The notes under the pieces are model-generated. The model was not told where the DNA came from. It saw only the letters and a program-made list of their open reading frames with translations, and made no database searches. DNA of 13,853 nt, from positions 1 through 13,853 of the forward strand of contig JAJFUG010000140.1 of assembly GCA_021372515.1 (NCBI GenBank). The letters run 5' to 3'. A program made the position numbers and the translations under genes. Each line of letters starts with the position of its first letter. Position 1 is the stretch's first letter. The DNA is from a bacterium. GTDB taxonomy: Bacteria; Gemmatimonadota; Glassbacteria; GWA2-58-10. Of the stretch, positions 1-5,638 are shown piece by piece.

Positions 1-437
1 ACAGCGCCCCGGCCGGGCTGTACCGCGAGGACCTGGATTTCAACTTTGACTCGAAAGTGGACAGCCAGGATGCCGAATATTTCCTGTTCTTCCTGTTCCG
101 CGAGAACCGGGCGCTGAGCACACCCTCCGGCCAGAGCATGAGCCGCAACTCGCTGCGTGGCGCGCTCCGTTTCCTGGAACAGATGCAGGCGCGCCACCCG
201 GAATGGCTGGACCGGTCCGGGAAGAGCCAATGCAACGCCCTGCTTCAGGCGCTGACTCCGCTGCCGCTGTCGGATTCACTGGAAGCAGACCTCAACCGGG
301 ACGGCCGGGTGGACATGTTCGACCTGCTCACCCTTCTGCGCTGGGGCGCGCATGGCGACCCGCGCGCGGACTGGAGCGGGGACAACGCTTTCACCGGCGA
401 GGACATCCTGATGTTCCTGGGACAGTTGCAGAGATGA
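1..437 (+). CDS. Secreted protein C-terminus with EF-hand/dockerin-like calcium loops (5' partial)
   Basis: The reading frame is open from the left edge (first full codon at position 3) to TGA at 435-437, so only the C-terminus is present. A GTG at 57 could serve as a start, but the open frame upstream already encodes an EF-like loop (DFNFDSKVDSQD), so 57 is not the real start. Three Asp-rich loops are visible: DFNFDSKVDSQD, DLNRDGRVDMFDLL and DWSGDNAFTGEDIL. The middle one fits the calcium-binding EF-hand/dockerin type I pattern best; the third is degenerate. Such modules end secreted enzymes and surface proteins in many polysaccharide-degrading bacteria, either binding calcium or docking to cohesins. 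No catalytic domain lies in the window, so the enzyme type is unknown. A strong hairpin begins 100 bases after the stop codon. Confidence 0.75.
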   Translation, partial: SAPAGLYREDLDFNFDSKVDSQDAEYFLFFLFRENRALSTPSGQSMSRNSLRGALRFLEQMQARHPEWLDRSGKSQCNALLQALTPLPLSDSLEADLNRDGRVDMFDLLTLLRWGAHGDPRADWSGDNAFTGEDILMFLGQLQR

Positions 438-536
438 ATTAAGTGGTGGATTTGAATGGAAAGCCCCTTGGGCAGGTGCGCTGACTGCCACCTCGGCGGC
501 ATGCCGAATAGAAACTGGCTGCCGTTAAACTTTGGA

Positions 537-580
537 GCGCGAGAGCCCCCGGCTGTGCAAACGGCCGGGGGCTCTCGCGC
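537..580 (+). terminator. 17-bp perfect hairpin, terminator-like, no U-tract
   Basis: The arms 537-553 and 564-580 are exact reverse complements (17 bp, mostly G-C) around a 10-base loop. It lies downstream of the EF-hand protein gene and just before the promoter of the next gene, as expected for a terminator. No run of T follows on either strand, so it is not a canonical intrinsic terminator; it may act with Rho or as a 3' end-stabilising hairpin. Its CCCCCGGC core recurs in the hairpin at 1636-1669. Confidence 0.7.
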
Positions 581-610
581 TATGGCGATCAAGATTAAAA
601 TGATTGTGTA

Positions 611-639
611 TTGACAAACGCGGATAATTGATATATACT
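611..639 (+). promoter_or_regulatory. Sigma-70 type promoter for the lipoprotein gene
   Basis: TTGACA at 611-616, a 17-bp spacer, and TATACT at 634-639. This is a full consensus -35 and five of six bases of the -10, in an AT-rich stretch. Predicted transcription starts near 646. It points to the lipoprotein start at 916, giving a leader of about 270 bases. Confidence 0.75.
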
Positions 640-645
640 AATATC

Positions 646-915
646 AAAATAGTAAAAACAAGATAAACGAGTTAAAAGTGTCTAAAATGAAAAGAATGTT
701 AATTAGTTAATAGAGTGACAATGCCAAATGTACGGAAACTGGATTAAATCGACTAAGAACGGCAAGTTGTGTAGAATCAATTGAAAGGCCATACAAATAT
801 GGAAAAATGATTATCCCGCTCGGTGTTGGATCCTGGTGAAAGGAGTCTGCCATGATCTGATTTGGCTTTTCCTGCATGGTTCTTAAACCCTACACTTATG
901 ATGGGAGAAACCGCC
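646..915 (+). promoter_or_regulatory. Long AT-rich 5' leader of the lipoprotein mRNA
   Basis: About 270 bases separate the predicted transcription start from the lipoprotein ATG. The first two thirds are far more AT-rich than the rest of the window. A small hairpin (CCATA-caaa-TATGG) lies at 789-802. Near the 3' end a good Shine-Dalgarno (AAAGGAG, 839-845) precedes ATG ATC TGA (852-860), a two-codon frame unrelated to the lipoprotein frame. I recognise no known riboswitch consensus. A regulatory or small-RNA role is speculative. Confidence 0.35.
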
Positions 916-1569
916 ATGTTGAGAATGGCCGCTTTATCCGTCCTGCTGCTGGTCGTTGTCCTGCTGGTTGGCTGCAAGGAAAGCAGCTCCAACCTGCTGA
1001 CCACATCTTCCTCCGAGCTGGCCTCCGTGCCGGAGACTTTCACCTGGAAGTATCTGGACAATAACGGGGTCATGGTGCAGAAAGAAGTGCTGCCCGTGCC
1101 GTGGGACGGCAAGAGCAAGCTGGAAGACGGCGTGCTGTACAGTTTCAGCAGCCTGGACCAGATGAAGGAAGCCTACGCCGGGGATGCGGTGAGCCTGAAA
1201 GAAATCGAGGAGATGGAGAGCCTGGCGGCATCCGGGCAGAAGAAGAAGGAAAGCTCAATCCAGTTGGCGGCGCTTCCGCCCAACTCATGGGTCACGATCG
1301 ATCTCTACCACAATCCATATGTCGTATCGGCCACTGTCGAGACCAACAACGGGGCGTACACCGACGGGGCGACCATCACGCACCGGCTCAGGATGTGGGA
1401 GAACGGGTCGTTGGCTTTTTCTGCGACTGTCCCCTATTCGGACGGGCTGGCGCATCACAACGTGATGGACCATACTTTCCCTTGTCCTACAAGTGTTGAG
1501 GCAAGCGGGTCCGTCACCTCATCGACCGGCGGCCAGACCGGAAACTCCGATACGGAAAGCTGCCCCTGA
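916..1569 (+). CDS. Putative lipoprotein of unknown function
   Basis: A protein of 217 residues. I chose the ATG at 916 because GGGAG (903-907) sits about 8 bases upstream and because a clean lipoprotein signal peptide then begins at residue 1: a short Arg-containing n-region, a run of Leu/Val, and the lipobox LVGC with Cys20 as the lipidated residue. The frame is open back to TTG at 862, but that would put about 18 non-signal residues in front. The mature part has a Ser-rich linker, a middle segment with acidic and Lys-rich helices (KEIEEMES and QKKKESS), and a beta-rich C-terminal half. It ends in a Ser/Thr/Gly-rich tail with two cysteines (FPCP and ESCP) that could form a disulfide. I do not recognise a family. 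It is probably anchored to a membrane and facing the periplasm or cell surface. It stands alone between two strong hairpins with its own promoter. Confidence 0.8.
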   Translation: MLRMAALSVLLLVVVLLVGCKESSSNLLTTSSSELASVPETFTWKYLDNNGVMVQKEVLPVPWDGKSKLEDGVLYSFSSLDQMKEAYAGDAVSLKEIEEMESLAASGQKKKESSIQLAALPPNSWVTIDLYHNPYVVSATVETNNGAYTDGATITHRLRMWENGSLAFSATVPYSDGLAHHNVMDHTFPCPTSVEASGSVTSSTGGQTGNSDTESCP

Positions 1570-1635
1570 TACGGGTCAGCCCTTGGATATCGAGCTGATG
1601 TCCGGGCTGCGGATATGAGAAGGTGGTGACAACTG

Positions 1636-1669
1636 AACGCCCCCGGCTGAATCCTCAGCCGGGGGCGTT
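1636..1669. terminator. 15-bp perfect hairpin between convergent genes
   Basis: The arms 1636-1650 and 1655-1669 are exact reverse complements around a 4-base loop (ATCC). It lies between the stop codon of the plus-strand lipoprotein (1569) and that of the minus-strand NifX-like gene (1689), so it could end transcription from both sides. It has no clear U-tract in either direction. It shares the GCCCCCGGC/GCCGGGGGC core with the hairpin at 537-580. Confidence 0.75.
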
Positions 1670-1688
1670 GTATCGATAGAGAAATCTT

Positions 1689-2105
1689 TCAACTGTGGCA
1701 GCCGCAGAAACCGCCGCCTTTGGGCAGGCTCCCGGCCAGAAGGGCCAGCACCGCCTCCTCGGCCGTGCCCTGGAACGGCGTGGGGATGGCCTGGATGCCG
1801 TTGGCGGCCAGGTCCTGCGCCGCGCGCATGCCCATGCCGCCGCATATCACGGCTTCGCAGCCGGCCAGGGCCTCCAGGATGCTCGCATGGGAGTGGTGCG
1901 AGTGCCCGGGTGCGTGCTCATGCCCATGCCCGTGCTCTCCCTCGGGGTTGTCGCATTCGCCCCGGGCGTGAGCGGTGAAACCGTTCTGCATCACCCGGCT
2001 GGACTTGATCCGGCCCTCTTCCACCTCGAACACCACAAAGCAGGCGCAGCGGCCGAAATGCGGGGAAATCCCGACCCCGTCGTTCGATGGTACGGCGATT
2101 CTCAT
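1689..2105 (-). CDS. NifX/NifB-type (dinitrogenase Fe-Mo cofactor-binding-like) protein with His-rich insert
   Basis: A protein of 138 residues matching the small single-domain family related to NifX, NafY and the NifB C-terminus (Pfam Nitro_FeMo-Co). The N-terminus MRIAVPSNDGVGISPHFGRC and the later segment ICGGMGMRAAQDLAANGI are typical. These proteins bind or carry metal clusters; outside nitrogen fixation their job is mostly unknown, and no nif gene is seen here. A His-rich insert at residues 57-73 (GEHGHGHEHAPGHSHHSH) and the C-terminal GGGFCGCHS add likely metal ligands. The start is ATG at 2105, preceded by AGAGGGA. It begins 19 bases after the DUF134 gene, so the two are almost certainly co-transcribed, and the hairpin at 1636-1669 follows. 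Family assignment is firm; the metal or cofactor carried is not known. Confidence 0.88.
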   Translation of the reverse strand: MRIAVPSNDGVGISPHFGRCACFVVFEVEEGRIKSSRVMQNGFTAHARGECDNPEGEHGHGHEHAPGHSHHSHASILEALAGCEAVICGGMGMRAAQDLAANGIQAIPTPFQGTAEEAVLALLAGSLPKGGGFCGCHS

Positions 2106-2124
2106 TCCGTTGTCCCTCTATTGT

Positions 2125-2631
2125 TCAGTTGTTTTCCGTTCCCTGTCCGATTCCGGCGCTCCGCCCGTGACGCCCCCGCAGGCAGCGGCGGCGCTGTCCG
2201 TGCCCGCGGCCCGCTCCGCCGTTTCCGTCCGTGCGGTGAAGGTTGACTCCTCCGCAGGACGGGCAGAGGGGCGGCCGTCCGGTGCACCAGGATACGGACC
2301 AGGCATGATTGCAGTCCAGGCAGGTAAAAGTCCTCTGGTCAGGCATCTCAAAAGTCCCTCCCTCGATGCGCAGCGCCTTGGCCTCAACCAGGGCCGAGGC
2401 CACCTTGCGCCGCGCCGATTGGATTATACGCCCGAAAGTCTGGCGTGAGACATTCATCCGCGCTGCGGCGCTTTCCTGGTACAACCCCTCATAATCGGCC
2501 AGACGGAGGGCCTCCAGTTCATCCACGGACAGAATCACCTCCTCCAGTGCGGAGGTAGGGGTGCCGGCGGGCTTGAACAATCTGCAGCCGGGCATCCGGT
2601 CGATCATTCTGCGGCAGCAAGGACGGGGCAG
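2125..2631 (-). CDS. DUF134 (UPF0251) family DNA-binding protein, probable CTG start
   Basis: A predicted regulator of 168 residues. After the family signature around residues 19-26 (FKPAGTP) comes a helix-turn-helix region at about 35-80 (LSVDELEALRLADYEGL, then ARMNVSRQTFGRII), resembling sigma-factor region 4. A zinc-ribbon-like CxxC pair follows at Cys104/Cys107 and Cys123/Cys126, then an Arg/Gly-rich tail. The first in-frame ATG (2607) has no Shine-Dalgarno. CTG at 2629-2631 sits 5 bases after a perfect AAGGAGG and gives the N-terminus MPRPCCRR, which matches the MPRP-x-CRR beginning common in this family, so I place the start there. The gene leads a two-gene unit with the NifX-like protein. 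Its promoter is overlapped by a 20-bp palindrome, suggesting autoregulation. What it senses is unknown; metal or redox is plausible from the Cys residues and its partner. Confidence 0.85.
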   Translation of the reverse strand: MPRPCCRRMIDRMPGCRLFKPAGTPTSALEEVILSVDELEALRLADYEGLYQESAAARMNVSRQTFGRIIQSARRKVASALVEAKALRIEGGTFEMPDQRTFTCLDCNHAWSVSWCTGRPPLCPSCGGVNLHRTDGNGGAGRGHGQRRRCLRGRHGRSAGIGQGTENN

Positions 2632-2636
2632 ACGTA

Positions 2637-2643
2637 CCTCCTT
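2637..2643 (-). promoter_or_regulatory. Perfect Shine-Dalgarno fixing the CTG start
   Basis: On the minus strand the sequence reads AAGGAGG, ending 5 bases before CTG (2629-2631) and about 29 bases before the first ATG (2605-2607). The spacing supports CTG as the start of the DUF134 gene. Confidence 0.75.
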
Positions 2644-2661
2644 ATGAGCATATGCTCATAA
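2642..2661. promoter_or_regulatory. 20-bp perfect palindrome, probable operator
   Basis: TTATGAGCATATGCTCATAA is its own reverse complement over all 20 bases. It overlaps the -10 element (2658-2663) and the predicted transcription start, and touches the Shine-Dalgarno of the DUF134 gene. A dimeric repressor bound here would block transcription. The product of the adjacent helix-turn-helix gene is the obvious candidate, but this is inference. Confidence 0.75.
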
Positions 2662-2686
2662 TAAATTGGAATCCGCCGGAAGTCAA
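2658..2686 (-). promoter_or_regulatory. Sigma-70 type promoter of the DUF134-NifX unit
   Basis: On the minus strand TTGACT (2681-2686), a 17-bp spacer and TATTAT (2658-2663). The predicted start, near 2651, falls at the centre of the palindrome. Confidence 0.7.
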
Positions 2687-2719
2687 CAGAATAATCCCCA
2701 TGCTTTGCGGCGTTCCGCC

Positions 2720-2750
2720 AAAAAAAAGGACCGCCCGAAAGGGCGGCCCT
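2720..2750 (-). terminator. Intrinsic terminator of the glycan unit
   Basis: On the minus strand a 10-bp stem (arms 2741-2750 and 2727-2736, one mismatch) with a four-base loop (TTTC on this strand) is followed by eight T (A run at 2720-2727). It starts 30 bases after the aminotransferase stop codon. This is the most canonical Rho-independent terminator in the window. Confidence 0.9.
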
Positions 2751-2780
2751 TCGATTGTCAGGATATGATTTCGTTTCGGC

Positions 2781-3899
2781 TCAAGCCTTGTAGAATTCCC
2801 TCACCGCGGCTGTAACCCGGTCCACCTGCTCCGGGGTGATCTCCGGGAACATCGGCAGCGAGAGTATCCGCCCGGCCAGACGCTCGGCCACCGGGTAGCT
2901 GCCCTCACCCAGGCCCAGGTCGGAGTAGGCTTTGTGAAGGTGGATCGGCACAGGGTAGTGGATGCCCCACTGGATTCCGCTGCGGCTGAGGTGCTCGCCC
3001 AACTCGTCACGGCGCTCGCACTGGATCACGAACAGGTGGAACACGTGGCTCTCCGGGGCGTTGTGGTCGAACACGGGGGCCTTGACCCCCGGCACACCCT
3101 CCAGGCCCTTGGCGTAGCGCAGGGCGGCCTCGAAACGGGCGCGGTTCCAGCTGTTCAGAAGCGGCAGCTTGGTGTCCAGCACAGCGGCCTGGAGCGAGTC
3201 CAGGCGGCTGTTCAGGCCGATCGACTCGTGGATGTATTTTTTCACCGAGCCGTAGTTGCGCAGAAGGCGCAGCCGGTCGGCCAGGCCCCGGTCATCGGTC
3301 ACGATCATGCCGCCGTCGCCGAAGCCGCCCAGGTTCTTGGCCGGGTAAAAACTGTAGCAGCCCGCCGCGCCGAAACTGCCGCTGCAGCGACCAGCCCAGC
3401 GCGCGCCGTGGCTCTGGCAGGCGTCCTCCACCAGCAGAAGGCCGTTCTCGCTGGCAAAGGCGATCACGCGGTCCATGTCCAGGCACTGGCCGTACAGGTG
3501 CACTGGGATGATGGCCTTGGTGCGGGCGGTCAACTTCGTCCTGGCCTGGTCGAGATCGATCAGGAAAGAATCCGGGTCGCAGTCCACCGGGACCACGCGC
3601 GCCCCCAGCTCAGAGACCGCCAGGGCTGTGGCGATGAAAGTGTTGGCCGGGATCAGGACCTCATCCCCGGGGCCGATGCCCAAGGCGCGGCAGGACAGGC
3701 AGAGGGCATCCGTGCCCGTGGCCACGCCGATCGCCTCGGCCGAGCCGATGAAGGCGGCGAAATTCTTCTCGAAACGGCTCACCTGCGGGCCCAGGATGTA
3801 GCTGCCGGCCTCGCAGACCTCCAGCATGGCCCGGTCGAACTTTTCCCGGTGCAGAAGGTAGTTGAGCTTCAGGTCGACAAACGGCACTGTGTCACTCAT
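2781..3899 (-). CDS. DegT/DnrJ/EryC1/StrS-type PLP sugar aminotransferase
   Basis: A full-length family member of 372 residues. It would transfer an amino group, usually from glutamate, to a keto group on a nucleotide-linked sugar in the cytoplasm. Visible elements are the GTDAL cofactor phosphate-site motif (residues 62-66), VEDACQSHGA with Asp159 and Gln162 contacting PLP, the lysine that forms the PLP Schiff base in SFYPAKNLGGFGDGG (Lys188), and GLNSRLDSLQAA (228-239). The start ATG at 3899 overlaps the acetyltransferase stop codon by 8 bases and has GAGGA just upstream. With the neighbouring dehydrogenase and acetyltransferase it fits a route such as that of WbpE/WlbC (3-amino-uronic acid) or FdtB/QdtB (dTDP-3-amino-6-deoxyhexose). 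The exact sugar cannot be told from sequence alone. It is the last gene of the unit. Confidence 0.92.
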   Translation of the reverse strand: MSDTVPFVDLKLNYLLHREKFDRAMLEVCEAGSYILGPQVSRFEKNFAAFIGSAEAIGVATGTDALCLSCRALGIGPGDEVLIPANTFIATALAVSELGARVVPVDCDPDSFLIDLDQARTKLTARTKAIIPVHLYGQCLDMDRVIAFASENGLLLVEDACQSHGARWAGRCSGSFGAAGCYSFYPAKNLGGFGDGGMIVTDDRGLADRLRLLRNYGSVKKYIHESIGLNSRLDSLQAAVLDTKLPLLNSWNRARFEAALRYAKGLEGVPGVKAPVFDHNAPESHVFHLFVIQCERRDELGEHLSRSGIQWGIHYPVPIHLHKAYSDLGLGEGSYPVAERLAGRILSLPMFPEITPEQVDRVTAAVREFYKA

Positions 3900-4422
3900 T
3901 TTTCCTCAACTCCTCAACGGGTTGGCCGCCCAGCCAACGGTCCTCCGGGCTGATCTGGCGGATTACACGGGCCGGGACCCCGGCCACGACCGTATGGGGG
4001 GGAACATTCTTTGTCACCACGCTGCCCGCGCCCACCACCGCGCCCTCGCCGATCTCGATGCCGCAGAGGATCACCGAGCCGGTGCCCAGGCTGGCCCCGC
4101 GGCGCACCACGGTGTTCTCCACGGTCCAGGTGCCGTCCGCCGCTTTGGGTGAGGTGGGGTAGCGGTCGTTGATGAAATTCACGTTATGCCCCACGAACAC
4201 GTCATCCTCGATGATCACGTTGGAGCAGATGAAGGTGTGGGTCTGCACGCGGACCCGCTTGCCCACTGTAACATCGCGCTGGATCTCGACAAAGGCGCCG
4301 ATCTTGGTGCCGTCGCCGATCCGGCAGCCGTAGAGGTTGGCATGGCCGTGGACTATCACGTTCTCACCGAAGATGACATCCGGGGCGATGGTGCAGAACT
4401 GCCCTACGCGTGGTTCTCCCAT
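3892..4422 (-). CDS. Left-handed beta-helix (hexapeptide-repeat) sugar N-acetyltransferase
   Basis: A protein of 176 residues built from repeated [LIV]-G-x-x-x hexapeptides, the trimeric left-handed beta-helix fold that transfers acetyl from acetyl-CoA. The segment VGHNVNFINDRYPTS (residues 77-91) matches the loop seen in the 3-amino-sugar acetyltransferases QdtC, FdtC, WlbB and WbpD, and GAGSVVTKNVPPHTVVAGVPARVI (131-154) is the usual C-terminal coil. It probably N-acetylates the amino sugar made by the aminotransferase encoded just downstream. The start ATG at 4422 lies 10 bases after the stop codon of the dehydrogenase gene, with GAGG between them, and its own end overlaps the aminotransferase start, so translation of the three is likely coupled. 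Confidence 0.9.
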   Translation of the reverse strand: MGEPRVGQFCTIAPDVIFGENVIVHGHANLYGCRIGDGTKIGAFVEIQRDVTVGKRVRVQTHTFICSNVIIEDDVFVGHNVNFINDRYPTSPKAADGTWTVENTVVRRGASLGTGSVILCGIEIGEGAVVGAGSVVTKNVPPHTVVAGVPARVIRQISPEDRWLGGQPVEELRKNE

Positions 4423-4432
4423 TGGCCAGGCC

Positions 4433-5479
4433 TCACTTTACCGGTTGCTGCAGTCCGTTGTTTTTCAGGGATTCCTGCGCCGCGAGCAGGGTGCGGGTGA
4501 TATCCACCGCGAAACGCCCGTCGGTCATGATCTTTTTCCCGTCCAGGATACTGCTCACGAAGCAGTCGATCATCTGGCCCAGCGGTTCGGCCATCTTGAT
4601 CTTGGGGCTGATTATGTCACCGTCGCGCAGCAGAAAGCGGAACGCACCGAAATCCGGCTCCGCGTCGCCGTTCAGGGCGATCCCTTTGCGGAAGATACGC
4701 ACCGGCTCCAGGTTGTTCAGGTCATCGAAATCCACCCGGGCTTTGTCGCCGATCAGGCGCAACAGGCGCTCCTTGTTGGAGTCGAGCCAGCTCAGGTAAA
4801 TGTGGCCGATCACACCGCCCGGATAGTAGAGGGTCAGGAACGCCACATCGCAGCGGTTGCCCGACAGGGGCATGGCTCCGGTGGCGGCCACCTTTTCCGG
4901 CACCGCGCCCAGGATGTAGTTGAAAATGGAGATGTCGTGCGGGGCGAGGTCCCAGATCACGTCCACATCCTGGCGCACCAGGCCCATGTGCGAGCGGTTG
5001 GAGGTCAGGTAGTAGAGCTTGCCGACGGTCTTGGAGTCGCCCAGGGTCTTGAGCTTGCGCACGGCGTTGTTGTACAGGAAAGTGAACCCGACCATGATCT
5101 TCTTGCGGCGCTCGGCGGCCAGACGGCACAGCTCCTCGCCCTGTTCGGTCAACAGGGTGAAAGGCTTTTCGCACAGCACGTGCTTGCCGGCCAGGAGGGC
5201 CTGCCGGGTCAGGTCGTAATGGGTGGAGGAGGGGGTGACAATGGCCACCGCCTGCACGGCACGATCGGCGAAGACCTCGGCCGGGTCGGTCACGAAACGG
5301 CAGTCACCCAGCGGCAGGGACTGGACCTTGCGGAAAGCTTTCTCGTTGGTGTCGCAGACATACTTGAGCGACGCCCGCGGGTGGTTGGCAAGGTTGCGCG
5401 CCACATTCGGCCCCCAGTGCCCGAGGCCGATCACGCCTACGTTCAGGATTTTTTTACCGGATTCAGTCTTCTGGCTCAT
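4433..5479 (-). CDS. Gfo/Idh/MocA-family NAD(P)-dependent sugar dehydrogenase
   Basis: A protein of 348 residues from ATG at 5479. The frame is open to another ATG at 5545, but the extra 22 residues are non-conserved and lie over an inverted repeat, so I prefer MSQKTESGKK; neither ATG has a strong Shine-Dalgarno. The N-terminal Rossmann fold has VGVIGLGHWGPN (residues 14-25), and the family's CEKP motif is at 103-106. WDLAPHDISI (176-185) carries the likely catalytic His181 region. It would oxidise or reduce a hydroxyl/keto group on a nucleotide sugar. Being next to the acetyltransferase and aminotransferase, it probably makes the keto sugar to be aminated, like WbpB/WlbA, although the WDLAPHD motif suggests a different subfamily. 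The substrate is not known. No nucleotide-sugar 6-dehydrogenase or 4,6-dehydratase is present in the window. Confidence 0.88.
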   Translation of the reverse strand: MSQKTESGKKILNVGVIGLGHWGPNVARNLANHPRASLKYVCDTNEKAFRKVQSLPLGDCRFVTDPAEVFADRAVQAVAIVTPSSTHYDLTRQALLAGKHVLCEKPFTLLTEQGEELCRLAAERRKKIMVGFTFLYNNAVRKLKTLGDSKTVGKLYYLTSNRSHMGLVRQDVDVIWDLAPHDISIFNYILGAVPEKVAATGAMPLSGNRCDVAFLTLYYPGGVIGHIYLSWLDSNKERLLRLIGDKARVDFDDLNNLEPVRIFRKGIALNGDAEPDFGAFRFLLRDGDIISPKIKMAEPLGQMIDCFVSSILDGKKIMTDGRFAVDITRTLLAAQESLKNNGLQQPVK

Positions 5480-5535
5480 CTTGACAGGAATTCCCGACGG
5501 ATTGAGTGGAAAAGGCACGGACGGCCGGATCGATC

Positions 5536-5561
5536 CACAGCCCATTACTGTACGGGCTGTG
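5536..5561. repeat. Inverted repeat CACAGCCC/GGGCTGTG
   Basis: Perfect 8-bp arms (5536-5543 and 5554-5561) around a 10-base loop, in the 159-base gap between the GT2 gene and the dehydrogenase gene. It could form an mRNA hairpin that weakens read-through or stabilises the 3' segment. No U-tract is present. Confidence 0.5.
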
Positions 5562-5580
5562 CGGCCGACATAGACTTGAC

Positions 5581-5611
5581 CTCAGGCAAAATAGCAATTT
5601 CCATGCCTGAG
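5581..5611. repeat. Inverted repeat CTCAGGCA/TGCCTGAG
   Basis: Perfect 8-bp arms (5581-5588 and 5604-5611) around a 15-base AT-rich loop, just after the GT2 stop codon (5639). It is the second hairpin in this gap and may be a weak attenuator between the glycosyltransferase and the three sugar-modifying genes. Confidence 0.5.
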
Positions 5612-5638
5612 AGGTCGGGCAATGGGAGGGGAAACGCT

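Larger units (their letters stand above)
438..915. other. Gene-free interval with terminator, promoter and AT-rich leader
   Basis: No convincing gene is seen in these roughly 480 bases. From left to right it holds about 100 bases of ordinary GC-rich sequence, a strong hairpin (537-580), and then an abruptly AT-rich stretch of about 230 bases (roughly 590-820). The AT-rich part contains a consensus promoter (611-639) and the leader of the downstream lipoprotein gene. Translated short frames here look random. Confidence 0.7.

Noticed and set aside
862-915. TTG at 862 as the lipoprotein start
   Set aside because: It would place 18 non-signal residues in front of a normal lipoprotein signal peptide and lacks a suitably placed Shine-Dalgarno; ATG at 916 has both.
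777-1118. Minus-strand open frame of 113 codons over the lipoprotein leader
   Set aside because: No ribosome-binding site or domain; the plus-strand lipoprotein with signal peptide and promoter explains the region.
1886-1938. CAC/CAT-type repeats in the NifX-like gene as a simple repeat or CRISPR-like array
   Set aside because: The repetition encodes a His/Gly-rich segment within an intact reading frame; there are no regular repeats and spacers.
2934-3953. Plus-strand open frame of 339 codons
   Set aside because: Antisense to the DegT aminotransferase, which has all PLP-binding motifs.
5480-5545. ATG at 5545 as the dehydrogenase start
   Set aside because: No Shine-Dalgarno, lies within an inverted repeat, and adds a non-conserved stretch before a normal Rossmann N-terminus.
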